Shown: positions 11,745 through 23,720, counted from the first letter of the stretch. The stretch: DNA of 64,000 bases from Lepisosteus oculatus (GCF_040954835.1 NC_090709.1:43222490-43286489); one strand, 5' to 3'. Numbers and translations: made by a program. Notes: generated by a model from the letters alone, not told the origin.

Positions 11745-13074
11745 CTAAACGAAAAGTCCGAAAATTCAGAAGTTCGTTTCTACCAGCAAGGGAACTAAAA
11801 TCTGCAGTGTTCTGCTCGCTTTGAGTCCGTCAAGCACCCATCTCTCGTCGCCTTCAATGTTGTGTATCTTAATAAAGAGACGTTTTTATATTATTTTAAC
11901 TATTTTATTAACTACACAGATCACGCCCTTACACCATATATTCCTGCCTTCTACTCTCTCGTTCTGTTGTCTGGCGATGTTTACTCACTATACTACATTT
12001 AGCATGACTTCTTGTTGCAGTTGAGCTCAAAGCTGGAGATGATCTCCATATTCTACCGCACTATCTAGTCCGAAACGTAGTACACAGTACATACTTTTTT
12101 AAGTGAAGTCAGGTTGTTAAAAAATTAAACCAGCGCCCTGTTACAGAAACGTACCCCCAGTCTCCCGCGCAAAAAGCGGGGGTACTCAGCACTATACTAA
12201 AGAGGAGCGCTTGTCTGCAGCTGAGCGTCAGCTCTGTTTACTGTCAGCAGTCATTTCCTCATTTCCAAAGACTTTTTCACCTGCTCTCAGCTTTTAAAGA
12301 CAGTCATAAACGCTCAAGAAGTAATTCATGTCAGTTGGAAGTCTGTTTCTGTTGTCTCAGCTCTTGATAAAGAAAAGCCGTGCGTGGGAGACTCCCTCTC
12401 TGAAGAAGTTTGCTGTCACCCTGCGAGGGAGAAGAGCCATCAATCACCGAGGCAACCACTGAGACAGTTAACATTAAACACGTGAAATGCGAGATGTTGT
12501 GATTTTTTTCCCGCTTAAGGCTTCTATCGTTTCTACTCTAACGAGAAAGACCTCTTTATTAGAAGTGAGATTTTAACAAACGTCTCCAGGGTTAACTGCG
12601 ACCTGAATGCAACGCTTAAGACCATAGCAGCGCTCAATAAAAATGATCAGAAACCGAAAGCGCTTCCTATCCGGATCAGTATATTCCGATACCACTGGTT
12701 CTACCGAAGAAATAAGAAAACCCGAACTCAAAGCACTGTGTTGCCATTACGGGTACTCTGTCTGCAGCTGCTTTAAGATCTACTCACACCGTGTTGCCAT
12801 TAAGGCTACCTAGTTAAAAAAAAACTTATCGTCACCTTTTTGAACGTGATTATTAGACACCCGTTAAATCTCCACCGAGGTTTCTTGAGAGATCGTTCAG
12901 CGAGCGAGTAATAAAAAACTACGTCGCTTCCAACCTCTGCTGTCACTGTAAACTCGGACGTGATGTTTTGCAGATGTGCAGTGCGCCTTTCCTCTTGTCG
13001 TATTCAAGAGTACTCACTGTGTGAGCTCCTCACTGCGTGTTCTGTACTCTACTGTGATTTAATTTAGATGATTA
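11745..13074. other. Intergenic between tRNA genes, no gene recognised
   Basis: A block around 12951 (aactcggacgtgatgttttg) echoes 10960, so a small duplicated piece is present. Short direct repeats containing tgttgccatta occur at about 12740 and 12792. Nothing else recognised. Confidence 0.5.
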
Positions 13075-13414
13075 CGTGGAGTAGAGTGACAAGATCTACT
13101 TGAACATTTTCGGTTTGTGAAATGAAACACTAAATACACTACTGTAAATACAAGTAATGGACATTTAAAATAACCACAGTACAGCTAGAAGAGTGAAAGA
13201 TAAAAGACTATTTAGAATGACATTCACAATAGACTTAAGAACAGCACAACCGCCCGAACAGGGACTTGAACCCTGGGCCCTCAGATTAAAAGTCTGATGC
13301 TCTACCGACTGAGCTATCCGGGCTCTGAAAGCAAGTCGACACTGTCGGGATCCTCGCAAGTTACGTGTCTCTTGTGCCGAAGAGCAGTCATACCTGACCC
13401 GTCTGGAATGACCA
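13075..13414 (+). repeat. 340-bp segmental duplication, copy 1 (carries tRNA-Lys)
   Basis: This block and 16171-16510 are the same length and nearly identical, from cgtggagtagagtgacaaga to gtctggaatgacca. The duplication takes the whole tRNA-Lys gene and about 175 bp of its 3' side plus 90 bp of its 5' side. Confidence 0.93.
13251..13323 (-). tRNA. tRNA-Lys(TTT), copy 1
   Basis: Minus strand: GCCCGGATAGCTCAGTCGG at the 5' end, anticodon loop CTTTTAA with TTT, T arm CAGGGTTCAAGTCCCTG, 3' TTCGGGC plus discriminator G. It agrees with the vertebrate tRNA-Lys(TTT) consensus apart from one base between the anticodon arm and T arm. All stems pair, so it should be functional. Duplicated at 16347-16419. 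Confidence 0.95.
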
Positions 13415-14642
13415 CTGACAGACTTTATCCAGAAGCGACGGCACCACTCCCAGTAGAATGAGTGAGAAATACAGCATGACATGGGTAGTTAAGCGGCTCC
13501 CACAATCCATCTTTCCTCACATTACTAATTTTTTTCAATAGCATTTTGACCTTTTTTCACATTCAGATTTTTTTTCTCATTTAATAAAATCTTTTAATCA
13601 ACAACATTAAAAAGAAAACAAATGGAATGTTTTTTGGAACAATGATTAAAAAAAAATATTTCAATGCCTTGGTTGTATACGTGTGCACACCCTTTATATA
13701 GGGAGTTGCAACAGTGCTGAAATTTAAAGAGCATTTCTGTAGAGAAAACAGCCTTGATGTTTAGCTTAGGGAGCCTGTCTTTTCGAAATTCTATTTCTTA
13801 ACATCTTGCACAGCCTCCCGACAGACTAACAAATATTTTTTGGAGAAATTGGCTCACACACCGGAAGACACTAACGTTTATTTACGTGAGAGTATGTGAA
13901 TAACACTTTAACCGAAAAAGTTTGTAATTGTGATTTTGTTAAAATTCAATAAATCGTCTATCAACAGTTAGAATTTATTAAGAAATTGTTTTATTTCATA
14001 AACTATAAGACAATTCAGAGAGTTTATAGGTCATATCCGTCGCTTATGTTCTTTTAACTCTAGAGTTCAGGATCCAAACCCAGCTGCGGACGATTGTGTT
14101 TCTTGAATCTCTTGTAATCATCAAAAGTCGATGTGTAGTCCTTCAGTACTTTCTCGAGTTGTGCCATGGATATTTTATACGATTAATACTTGTCATGCTC
14201 TTTTGCATTTTCATTAACAAACGGAAAAAGTTTAAAGTGTGTTTATGGCTGTGCTTCACATCTACACGAGAGCAGTACAGGACACGCAGTGAGGAGTTCG
14301 TGAAGCTTTCAGTTTAGTGCGGAGTTCAGAAGGAGGATTCGCTCGCTGAATAATCTCTCAGGAAATCCCGGGTGAGATTCAACAGGTGTTTTCTGCAACA
14401 GCCACGACAAGTGTGAAGCAATCTCTGGATTTCCTGAATTTGAACTAAATTATTAGTTCAAATAATTTAGGATTTAACAGAACTAAATGAGGTACATTTA
14501 GAACAGCAGCGCAACCCTGCAGCACGTCGAGTTTAATTGTGTAAACTGCATTTAATTGTGTAAACCTGGCTCTCTCTGAACACGAGCAAAGAGTTCTCAC
14601 TCAACAGAAAACTGCGATGTGAGTACTGTAATATAAAGCACC
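13415..14642. other. Intergenic, nothing recognised
   Basis: AT-rich; no coding or RNA feature seen apart from small chance repeats of aactaaattatt at about 14445-14470. Confidence 0.5.
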
Positions 14643-14714
14643 TGGAGATGCCAGGGATTGAACCCGGGACTTCATACATGCAAAGCATGCGCTCTGCCAC
14701 TGAGCTACATCCCC
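14643..14714 (-). tRNA. tRNA-Ala(TGC)
   Basis: Minus strand: GGGGATGTAGCTCAGTGGC, anticodon loop CTTTGCATG with TGC, T arm CCGGGTTCAATCCCTGG, 3' CATCTCC plus discriminator A. Length is 72 nt. It is close to the vertebrate tRNA-Ala(TGC) consensus, with one extra base in the D loop and one mismatch in the T stem. Likely functional. Confidence 0.92.
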
Positions 14715-16170
14715 GATGTAAAAGGCTATGGAACAGACTTAGAAATGTGCAAATGCTCACTGATCACACCACTCACGAAAAATGCCTGCAGTTTCCCACT
14801 TTCGCGTTTCTTCTACTACAGAGTAAATTCATAGGAATGAAGAAATAAGGAAGGAAAAATAATCGCATCGAAGCTTAAAGAGACTGGGCACAAATTAATC
14901 TGTTATTTTTGTATCCAGTTACATGGGCGACGGTGGTTGATTCCCAGACGGGGGAGTGCTTTTTTTCTACCTCCTTACTCGACTGTCTTTCAGTTCTATT
15001 TTATTTGAAAGCTATTTGCATCTTTTAAGTGCTCTTGATTAAACTATGCATAGAAAAACAGCAGTGCTGATGATTTAACGTAAAAGGGTGAAACAACGCC
15101 CCAACCACAGGAATGGTAACAGGAAGGATCGTGTTCTTATTTAATATGTCCTTTTGAGATGTTTTGTCAATGCACACAGGCAGTAGAGCTGAATAATTTA
15201 CTTTTACTTCTTTCTATACCAGGGAGAAAGGAGCAGACTTTAACTTTAAGAGGCAAAAATGACACCTTGTCAAAGCTATTATTAAAATGACATCACAACA
15301 AAAGAGTGGAGCCTTGAGTGAATAAAGCCTTGAGTGGAGCCTTGAGCTTTCATTGGATGTCTGTGTCTCCATAACTTTGTAGGTGAGAGAGAGGATTGTG
15401 ATAATTTGCAGGTGCTTCTCGGGAGTGCGTTGATGGTACAGGCGCCTTCCAAATAATTGAGTCGGGTTTGAATCCCAGCCAGTGCAAACCCAAATCTTTT
15501 CAAGATAATCTGCGGTTCGCTAACACATCTTTTGAAACACTACAACAGGTAACACCCCGTGTGAAACATCATGAGCATCTGTTAAACCTCTCTACCTGCC
15601 CGTTCCTAGCAGAGACATGCCAAGGGTCTAAAGGGACATTTTGAGCCGTAGAAACATTTTATCATTCCATACTTTCCTGTGCAGTCAGGCCAGTTCCACC
15701 TTAACTGCACCCAACAACGGAGGTCGTTTTGAAAACTACGAGAGTAAAGGCACACTGCACGTCTGCAGAACATCACGTCCGAGTTTAAGGACAGCAACAT
15801 CAGAGATTGGAAGCTAGGGAGTTTCAGGTCTGTGTTTTTATTATAGGTTCAAGAAAATCTGAATACCTTTTCAAGAAGTATTTCAGAATCCCAGTCAAAG
15901 ACAGTACGAATGCTGCATAGATCTGCATTGTACAATTAGTATACTGTTTGTCCCTTGAATCAAACACGCCTTATGAAGCATTTCTAAAACAGGAGAGATC
16001 GTTAGGGAATGCATCTTCCTGTAAAAATAAAATGACTTCAAGGGCACTATAAGCAGAGGTGCTCTACAGAAGAACTATAGCCAGAGATGCCAAAGAGGTC
16101 GAGATTTCACCACGTGAGAGAAAGCATCTCAGAAATGAAGTTGCGGTCGTTTCCACGCCTCATAAAACCC
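14715..16170. other. Intergenic with one tRNA relic
   Basis: Apart from the Gly-like relic at 15427-15486 I see no gene, RNA or known repeat. Confidence 0.5.
15427..15486 (+). pseudogene. tRNA-Gly(TCC) relic with deleted D arm
   Basis: The stretch starts GCGTTGATGGTACAG, then jumps to CGCCTTCCAAATAATTGA (anticodon loop CTTCCAA, TCC), then T arm GGGTTTGAATCCCAG and a 3' end CCAGTGCA. Compared with tRNA-Gly(TCC) it is about 12 nt short. The loss removes most of the D arm and part of the anticodon stem, so it cannot fold as a normal tRNA. Confidence 0.75.
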
Positions 16171-16510
16171 CGTGGAGTAGAGTGACAAGATCTACTTGAA
16201 CATTTTCGGTTTGTGAAATGAAACACTAAATACACTACTGTAAATACAAGTAATGGACATTTAAAATAACCACAGTACAGCTAGAAGAGTGAAAGATAAA
16301 AGTCTATTTAGAATGACTTTCACAACAGACTTAAGAACAGCACAACTGCCCGAACAGGGACTTGAACCCTGGGCCCTCAGATTAAAAGTCTGATGCTTTA
16401 CCAACTGAGCTATCCGGGCTCTGAAAGAAAGCCAACACTGTCTGGATCCTCGCGAGTCACGTGTCTCTTGTGCCGAAGAGTAGTCATACCTGACCCGTCT
16501 GGAATGACCA
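16171..16510 (+). repeat. 340-bp segmental duplication, copy 2 (carries tRNA-Lys)
   Basis: Second copy of 13075-13414. It stops at gaatgacca exactly where the 3' end of the minus-strand LINE begins. The continuation found in copy 1 (ctgacagactttatcc) is not found on the far side of the LINE. Either the LINE insertion came with a deletion, or the duplication boundary and the insertion coincide. Confidence 0.93.
16347..16419 (-). tRNA. tRNA-Lys(TTT), copy 2
   Basis: Same gene as 13251-13323 with a few changes: TCGGTAGAGC has become TTGGTAAAGC in the D arm, and the discriminator is A instead of G. Anticodon loop and T arm are unchanged. The lost D-stem pair and changed discriminator (G73 is usual for this tRNA) suggest it may be weakening, though A and B boxes are intact. 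Confidence 0.9.
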
Positions 16511-17920
16511 TAGAGACAGATAGATAGATAGATACTTTATTGATCCCGTGAGGGAAATTGCAGTGCAACAGCAGCTTAACACACACAACACAGCCACAGT
16601 GTAACGAATTATATACTAATAGTACAATACATACAATACAAGAGTTACTCACAGTCCGGACACACAAGAGGAAACTAGAACAGTACACAGAAAATCGTAT
16701 CACACGTATGAATATAAATATAGATGTAACCATAGATATAAATATAAATGTATTGCACAGGTCCCTGGCATATATTGCACAAAAGTGGTTGTAAACGGGA
16801 AAAAGAAAAAGAAAAAGAAAAAGAAAGAGAACAGATGTAGCAGTAGATGTGTATATGCGTTTAGTCCAGAAACAGGTCACTGTCGCCTCTGCCAAGACGC
16901 AAGGTGGATGCGTTGTATAGTCTTATGGCAGACGGCAAGAATGACCTCCTGTAGCGCTCCCTGTCGCACCGTGGATGAATCAGTCTATTGCTGAACGTGC
17001 TCTTCATTCCTGCAAGCCTGTCATAGAGGGGATGGGAGAAGTTGTCCATGATGGCCTCTAGTTTGGACATCATTCTCCTCTCAGCCACTACCTCCAAGGG
17101 GTCCAGGTCAGACCCAATGACAGAGCTTGCTCAGCCTTTTGGAATCTACTGCTCTAATCCCAGAGCCCCAGCACACCACTGCGTAGAAAATGGCACTCGC
17201 TACCACCGACTGATAAAACATGTGTAGCATCTTACTACACACATTGAAGGACCTGAGCCTCCTCAAGAAGTAAAGTCGGCTCTGTCCGTTCTTATAGATG
17301 GCCTCGATGTTCTTAGACCATTCCAGTCTATCGTCGATGTGCACTCCCAGGTACTTGTACGAGTCCACCATCTCCACGCCACTCCCATGGATGTAGACAG
17401 GAGTAGGTTTGACCTTTTTCCTCCTGAAATCTACCACCAGTTCCTTTGTCTTTGTAACATTCAGTTCCAAGTGGTTCACCCCACACCACTCCACAAAGCT
17501 GCTGACCAGTCCTCTGTACTCCTCCTCCTGCTCACCCTTGATACATCCCACAATTGCAGAGTCATCTGAGAACTTTTGCAGGTGGCATGACTCTGAGTTG
17601 TACTTAAAGTCCGAAGTATAGAGGGTGAAGAGGAATGGAGAAAGAACTGTCCCTTGAGGTGCCCCTGTGTTACTCACTACCAGTTCAGACACACAGTTCT
17701 GAAGTCTCACAGACTGTGGTCTGCCCGTCAGGTAGTCAGTGATCCACGAGGTCATGGAGGCATCGACTTGCATCTCCTCCAGCTTCCTCCTTAGAAGTAA
17801 GGGCTGGATGGTATTGAAGGCACTGGAGAAGTCAAAAAACATGATCCTTACAGTGTTGCCAGCCCTGTCCAGGTGTGAGTAGGCCCTTTGCAGCATGTAG
17901 ATGATCGCATCCTCCACACC
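16511..17920 (-). mobile_element. L2/CR1-type LINE, 5'-truncated
   Basis: The minus strand encodes the C-terminal half of a reverse transcriptase. Motifs are FFDFSSAFNTIQP, then GAPQGTVLSPFLF, then the catalytic box FSDDSAIVG, then YKYLGVHIDDRLEW. The reading continues from 17917 to 17108, and a C-terminal piece (RRSFLPSAIRLYN) is in a second frame at 17097-16861. The 3' end at 16511 has the (ATCT)n tail and gatcaataaagtatct typical of fish L2 elements. 5' truncation at about 17920 and the frame change mean it is inactive. Confidence 0.9.
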
Positions 17921-17924
17921 AACA

Positions 17925-18595
17925 CTGGGTTAGACAGGGTTAGGGGTGGGGTGGCAGAGGTAGGGCTAGGGGTAGAGGAGGAGGAGTGGGCTAGGGGGAG
18001 GTGGAGGCTAGGGTAGACAGGGGACAGTCAAGGAGAGGTGAGGGAGGAGGAGTTGGTAGGGGGGCCTAGGCCAAGGAGGTAGTGGGGGGGTGGAGAGAAA
18101 GGGGGGGGGGGGGCAGGAGAGGTGAGGGAGGAGTGGCAGGTGGTCTGGGCCTGAGGGGCAGTCAGAGAGGAGTTGGGAGGGGGGCCAGACACCTCACAAT
18201 TTGTCTATCTCCCCCAATGAGTCTCTCTCTGCTGGGAGGGATTCTAATAGCAAAATGTGAGTTGCCTGCCCCCACCACCACTCTTTCATCCCCCAACTCC
18301 TCTCTGACTGCCCCTCAGGCCCAGACCACCTGCCACTCCTCCCTCACCTCTCCTGCCTGCCCCCCTTTTCTCCCCACCCCCACCTTGGCCTGGGCCCCCT
18401 CCCCAACTCCTCCTGCTGCCCCTCAGGCCCAGGCCACCTGCCATTCCTCCTCCCTCACCTCTCCTTGACTGCCCCCTCTCCTACTCTCCACTCTACCCCC
18501 ACCACTACCCCTGTCTACCCTAGCCCACTCCTCCTCCTCCTCTACCCCTAACCCATCCTACAGCTCCCCCTAGCCCACTCCTCTATCTAACCCAG
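17925..18595. repeat. Long G-rich/C-rich inverted repeat
   Basis: The left arm (about 17925-18185) is G-rich and starts ctgggttagacaggg. The right arm (about 18285-18595) is C-rich and ends atctaacccag, its reverse complement. Matching inner landmarks are ggcagtcagagaggagttgg (left) against ccaactcctctctgactgcc (right), and gcaggtggtctgggcctgag against ctcaggcccagaccacctgc. A spacer of about 105 bp separates the arms; they differ by several small indels. A 13-base G run lies in the left arm. The open frames here are by-products. It abuts the 5' end of the L2-type LINE. Confidence 0.88.
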
Positions 18596-18660
18596 CAACT
18601 GCCCTGCCTCCTCCACCCCTCCCCATCATCTTGCCCACATACTCACCTTGGTTTACTTAC

Positions 18661-18909
18661 CAGGGATCAGCCAGGACTTGAACCCACAGCCTCCTGGTCA
18701 TAAGCACAGCACCATCTCCACTCCTCCACATGCTCCAGGCCCAAGGGGAGAGGGATTCGGTCCGGCTCTTATCCCTCCGTTTCAGCCCTGACCTGGGAAG
18801 AAGACCAAGAGCCCACAGGAGCCCCAGACCAACAGGGACATGGTGGCTCTGTGGAAGAGCTCTGCCTCTGTACCAGAGAGGTTGTGGGTTCAAATCAAGG
18901 GAGAAACCA
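18661..18909. repeat. Unit of two head-to-head tRNA-like sequences, copy 1
   Basis: On the minus strand (about 18661-18735) a tRNA-like segment carries gctgtgggttcaagtcctgg (B-box-like). On the plus strand (about 18836-18908) another carries tggtggctctgtggaagagc (A-box-like) and gttgtgggttcaaatcaagg (B-box-like). About 100 bp lie between them. Neither folds into a standard cloverleaf that I can assign to an amino acid. The arrangement repeats at 18995-19244. Confidence 0.55.
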
Positions 18910-18994
18910 GGTGCTTGTTTTATTCAATTTAATTCTTGAAAACAGAGACATGTTGATAAATAGACACCGAGATCATGTACTTTTCTTACCAACC

Positions 18995-19244
18995 TCAGGT
19001 CCCACCTGGGATTTGAACTCACAACCTCCCAGTCATGAGCACAGCACCATCTCCACTCCTCCACCTGCTCCCGCCCTGAGAGGAGACGCCATCACTCTGC
19101 CTTTTACTACTCAGTCTGGAACGCTGAGCCGGGAAGAACAAGAGCCCACAGGAGCCCCAGCCTGCAGAGAGACACGGTGGCTCTGTGGAAGAGCTCTCGC
19201 CTGCTCCCCTCCAGCCTGTAGGTTCAAATCCTCCACAGGACAAG
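18995..19244. repeat. Unit of two head-to-head tRNA-like sequences, copy 2
   Basis: Same plan as 18661-18909. The minus-strand member (about 19001-19076) has ttgtgagttcaaatcccagg and a CAT-containing loop (gctcatgact). The plus-strand member (about 19171-19242) has ggtggctctgtggaagagct and tgtaggttcaaatcctccac. The linker shares agagcccacaggagccccag with copy 1. Divergence between copies is uneven: the outer boxes are better kept than the linker. Confidence 0.55.
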
Positions 19245-22200
19245 TGTTTTACATTGAATTCTCACAAACGTTAATTATTTTACTCATCCCAGAAGACTAC
19301 TTGCTCTTTTTTATTTGAATTGGATTTATTTCCCTCGCCGACGGGCTCAGCTACTTCAGGAACAGCTTCTGTGCCACTCGCTCTGGACGCTGTGAGGGGC
19401 AGCAGGTTCAGGCAGCAAGATGTCAACTCCATTTCCCAGCAGGCTACACCAAATAATTACCTGGCTAACTGGTGGAAGCCCATTGGTCGGGAAACATTTA
19501 AAAAGCAGGCAGCGGAGCCCTTTAGTCTGGCCTTGGCTGGGGAAGAGAGTGGTTGTGCTGAGTGGAGCAGGAGAGAGGAGCTTCAGAGCTCTGCTGCTGC
19601 GTCAGAAGAGGAGAAGGTCTGAACTGGGAGTGCTGGCTTTCTTGCCACAGGCCTGGTTTGAAGCTGGTGGTGGCTCCAGGTAAGAGCGAGGGTCTGTCTT
19701 GTGGTTTCTGGGCTGCTGTGTCCCTCTCTGTGAATAAAGAGCACTGCGATCCCTTACCTTGTGGCTGTGAGTGTTTGTGCCCAGAGCTGCCCTGCTGGGC
19801 CTCCTGCACTGGAGGACTGGGCCCAGGTGAGAACCTCGACCCCTCCCAGCTAAAAAAGATGGGAGAACAACCAGTGATGAGTCTCCAGCTGAGCCCTCTT
19901 CCTGAGGGTCCGACTACATGGTGGGTGTCAAATGAGAGAGAGTCACCAGCACACATCCATCCCTGGTCCTTGAGCAACAAGCAAAGGAAGAAATAAGGGC
20001 CCCTGCCCAGTCTAGTTCTAGAGGTTCATGAGGGCTCCTGCTGAGCCTCCACGGTGAGGAAAGAGAAACACTGGCCCTGCCTGCACCCCAGAGCCGCCCC
20101 CCCCCGGCCTTCAAGCAGCAGGAACACAGATCCCCCTCCCAGGGGAGAGGACTGATTCAGGAAGAGATTAATAACACCTGAACCCAACCCCTCGCACAGC
20201 TCCTAGTTCGTTGAGAACCACCCAGCTTTTCCCTCCCTCTCTTCCTTTCTTAAAACTGCTGCCAGTTTCTCTGCAGCTCAGATGTCCTCTACCCACCCCC
20301 AAGTCCAACTAACTGAACAGACCCCTGCCTCCATCTTCCACCCCTCTGCAGGAGCTGAGCTCCCATACCCTCCTTATATACACCAGCTGAGCCTCATTAA
20401 CCCAGGGGAGGCAGCCTATCGGCCACCACAATCCTCATGGTGTGCTGGGAAATGTAGTTCATGAAGTCGTGCAGCGGGACAGTCCCAGTGAGAGAGTAAC
20501 AGAGGGTTGAGACTGTACCCCTCCCTTGGCCCAGTTTAAACATTCCTACACTGCAACACCTGTATCTCAGTGCAAGACCAGTCCAGCCTGGAGTGGATGA
20601 CTGCAACGGGGAGCGAAGAGCAAGGTGGTGTGTTAGATTGAAAAGAAAGCCAACTGGTTGTCTCTGTTGTCTCCCTCTTGGACAGTTAAGAGCTCCTGCT
20701 CAATCTCTATCGCTCGTATCCAGAGGCAGCAGGTGGATTAATATTCAGTCCCACCAGTACTTACTGGCTTCACTCACAGCTCAGTCAGTTCTCCCCCCTT
20801 TCAGACAGAGGCGTGGTGTGTTTGTACACAGCTCCTGCTGCACACAGGCTACATTTCCTCTTGAAGAGCTAATATTCCTTCTACTGGCACACAGACACCA
20901 CGCAGAGCTCGGCCCTGGAGCACAACTCCAGCCATGAGTCACACACCTCTCCAATAACCCTGTCACAGCTCAGAGCAGTTAAATCAAGGAGCGGTACAAC
21001 CTTAAAAACACATCTAGGGTCCATCCCCACCCCCCCCCCCCCCACAGTCACAACACAAAAGAACACCCGACAGATCAGACTGGCCCCTGGGAACAAGTCC
21101 ACTTCATGATGACCACAGAACAGAACTAGAACTCGAGGTGCATGTTCCTGTTCCCATGGGGTAGGGAGAGATGAAGCAAAAAACAAACGGCGATGAGCTT
21201 CTACCAGAAAAAAAGCAATTGTACCTGAACACCACCGTACCAAAAAAAGAAGTCTCCCCCCTCCTGCCCGTCTACACCCACCAACTCTGAACACATCTCC
21301 CCCCTCTCTCTGAAACAGCACTCACCTGACTTCATTTCCCCCAATCCCACCTCTCGGGGGGCCTGTGTGGTCTCATGCTCCCTGTTTGAACACCTCCAGC
21401 ACAGTGGTTTTATTAACGTGCAGCACCCAGGGGTGGGGGGGAAAAAAAGGCTGCAGCTGAAGCCTCACCCAGCACTGGTGTAAAACAGGAAACAGCTCAG
21501 CACAGGAACAGGTCAACATCTCAACCGCTAAAGCTTAAAAAAAAAAGGGGCAGTGTGTCACTTACAGCAGCATATGGGGGAGTGGACACCGGCAGACTAA
21601 AATACTAGCAAGAGTTTAGTACAGACATCTCACCCCTTCACCCTAGAGCAGTCCCCAACTGCGTGTTACAGTACTGATGACCGAGTACAGTAGAGAGGTG
21701 GGGGTATTACCACAGCAGCTCAGAGTCCAGTCAGCAAACCCCAGCACATGACACATGTTAGACTATTGCAATCGAGTTCAAGTGAGTATGGAACAAGTCT
21801 GGATATTACACTGCAATCCAATAAACGCTATAGGGGTAACAGATTTAGACATAAGTGAGTATGACACTGAAGCACAGACCAGAGTATTACAACACAATAC
21901 AGGTATCAGAGCACATAGCAGTACAGTACACAGGGTTGAGACTTACAATCAATTATAGGTGACAGTTTCAGGTAGAAACTGTTACACAGACAAAGGAAAG
22001 AGTGATTACTCAGACTGAACTTGTGATACTCAGTGATCAAACCATTTCTGTAACCTTCACTGGCAGTGTATTTTAATACTCTAAGCTCTAATATAATACT
22101 CAGTCCTGTGTACTGTGCTGTTATAATAGAGTGGTGCACTGAAGTGTCGCTTGTACACTTCTGTAACAGTTATTCTTTGAATTGTATTTCAGTGTGACAC

Positions 22201-22340
22201 CCAGCCTTCTGCCCAAATCTTTCAGCTGTACCTGATTGTAAAACCCAGACCTGTGTACTGTAGGGTGATGTGAACTGTCACTTGTACTGTGATGTCACCT
22301 GGCCCCTGTACTGTGCTTTAATATCAATTCATGTGTATTG
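19245..22340. other. Large stretch without a recognisable gene
   Basis: Open frames up to about 150 codons occur on both strands (for example 19562-19996 and 20881-21321), but none shows a known domain or convincing protein-like composition. A C-run lies at about 21028-21043. From 21740 to 22340 the sequence is AT-rich and reuses words such as gtacagt and gtattac, without a clean period. Confidence 0.5.
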
Positions 22341-22369
22341 TATTACAGTGTAATAACACAACCAGTGTA

Positions 22370-23720
22370 CCAAACCTGGAAACTTCATACACAAATGTCG
22401 GGCTCTGCACATTTCCTGGAAAATAAGGAAAAAAAAACTGGGATAGAGCAGCTAACCTCTATCCCAACTCCTCATACATACCGGTCTTCCCACTGGCAGC
22501 CTCTGGACATTCTGGAAAACTACAGAAATGATCACAGGACAGAGCGTCAACCTCCATTCCCACTAATCTTCCCACTATCTTCCTCGGAACATCCTGGAAG
22601 ATTAGGGAAAAAAAGAACACAGGAGAGGGTTCAATCTTCATACAAATCCATCTTCCCCACTATCGGCCTCTGGCCAGCCTGGACAATTAAGGAAAATATA
22701 GTCCAATGTCAATCCCAGGACATTCTGGGAAACTACAGAAATGAACACAGGGCAGAGCGTCAACCTCCATCCCAACACTTCAACCACAGTGGTCTTCCCA
22801 CTGGCTGCCCCTGCATTGGAGTCCATCTTGACCTTTGACCCCTGACATTTTGGTGAAAACAGGAGACGTTGCTGGAGACAGGAGAGACCATCAATCCCCA
22901 TTCTATCTTCCTATCCATACCCATCTTCCCCGTGTCAGCCTCTGGACATCCTGGAAAATTAAGGAAAACAGTCCAATGACAATCCCAACAACTCATCCAT
23001 ACCAATCGTCCCACTGGAAGCCTCTGGACTCTGAAAAATAAATAAGGGAAAAGAGGAGTGAGCATCCAACCTCCATTCCAACTCCTCATCCATACCCATC
23101 TTCCCCACTGTCTGCCACTGGACAGCCCATCGTCTTCCCACTGGACATTTTGGGAAAACTACAGAAATGAACACAGGACAGAGCATCAACCTCCATCCCA
23201 ACACTTCATCCACACTGGTGTTCCCACTGGCAGTCTCTGGACATCCTGGAAAATTAGGGAAAAGACACAGGAGAGAGAGTTAACCTCAATTCCAACTCCT
23301 GCTCCATACTCGTTTTCCCACTGTCAATTTTATGGACATCCTAGAAAGTCGGGGAAAAGATTATAGGAGAGAACATCCAACCTCCATCCCAGCCATTCTT
23401 GTCTCTCCACTGTCTGCCCCTGGAAAATTAGGGAAGAGAAAACAGGAAAGGGTTCAATCTTCATACAGCCCGTCATTTTCCCACTGGACATTTTGGAAAA
23501 CTACAGAAATGAGAAGAGGACAGAGCATCAACCTCCATCCCAACACTTCAACCACATTGGTCTTCCCACTGTCTGAAAAAAAGATTCCCACCTCCATTCC
23601 AACTACCCTTCCACTCCATCTTCCCACTGTCAATTCTTCTGGACATCCTAGAAAATAGGAGAGGGTTCAGTCTTCATACATACAGGTCTTCCCAGTGTCA
23701 GCCAGCAGACTTACTGGAAA
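22370..23720 (+). repeat. Degenerate tandem repeat, unit about 100 bp
   Basis: A loose array of units built from the blocks caacctccatcccaactcct, catccatacccatcttccca, ctggcagcctctggacatcc and tggaaaattagggaaaa. I count roughly a dozen units with many indels. Long frames on both strands come from the repetition and are not genes. Confidence 0.8.

Noticed and set aside
18082-18468. 128-codon Gly/Pro-rich frame
   Set aside because: Lies in the arms of the long inverted repeat; composition reflects G- and C-runs.
19720-19760. aataaa-bearing stretch resembling the end of a terminal repeat
   Set aside because: No partner repeat or internal element sequence seen; could be chance.
22338-23658. Series of 80-170-codon frames on both strands
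   Set aside because: Follow the degenerate 100-bp tandem repeat; no conserved domain.
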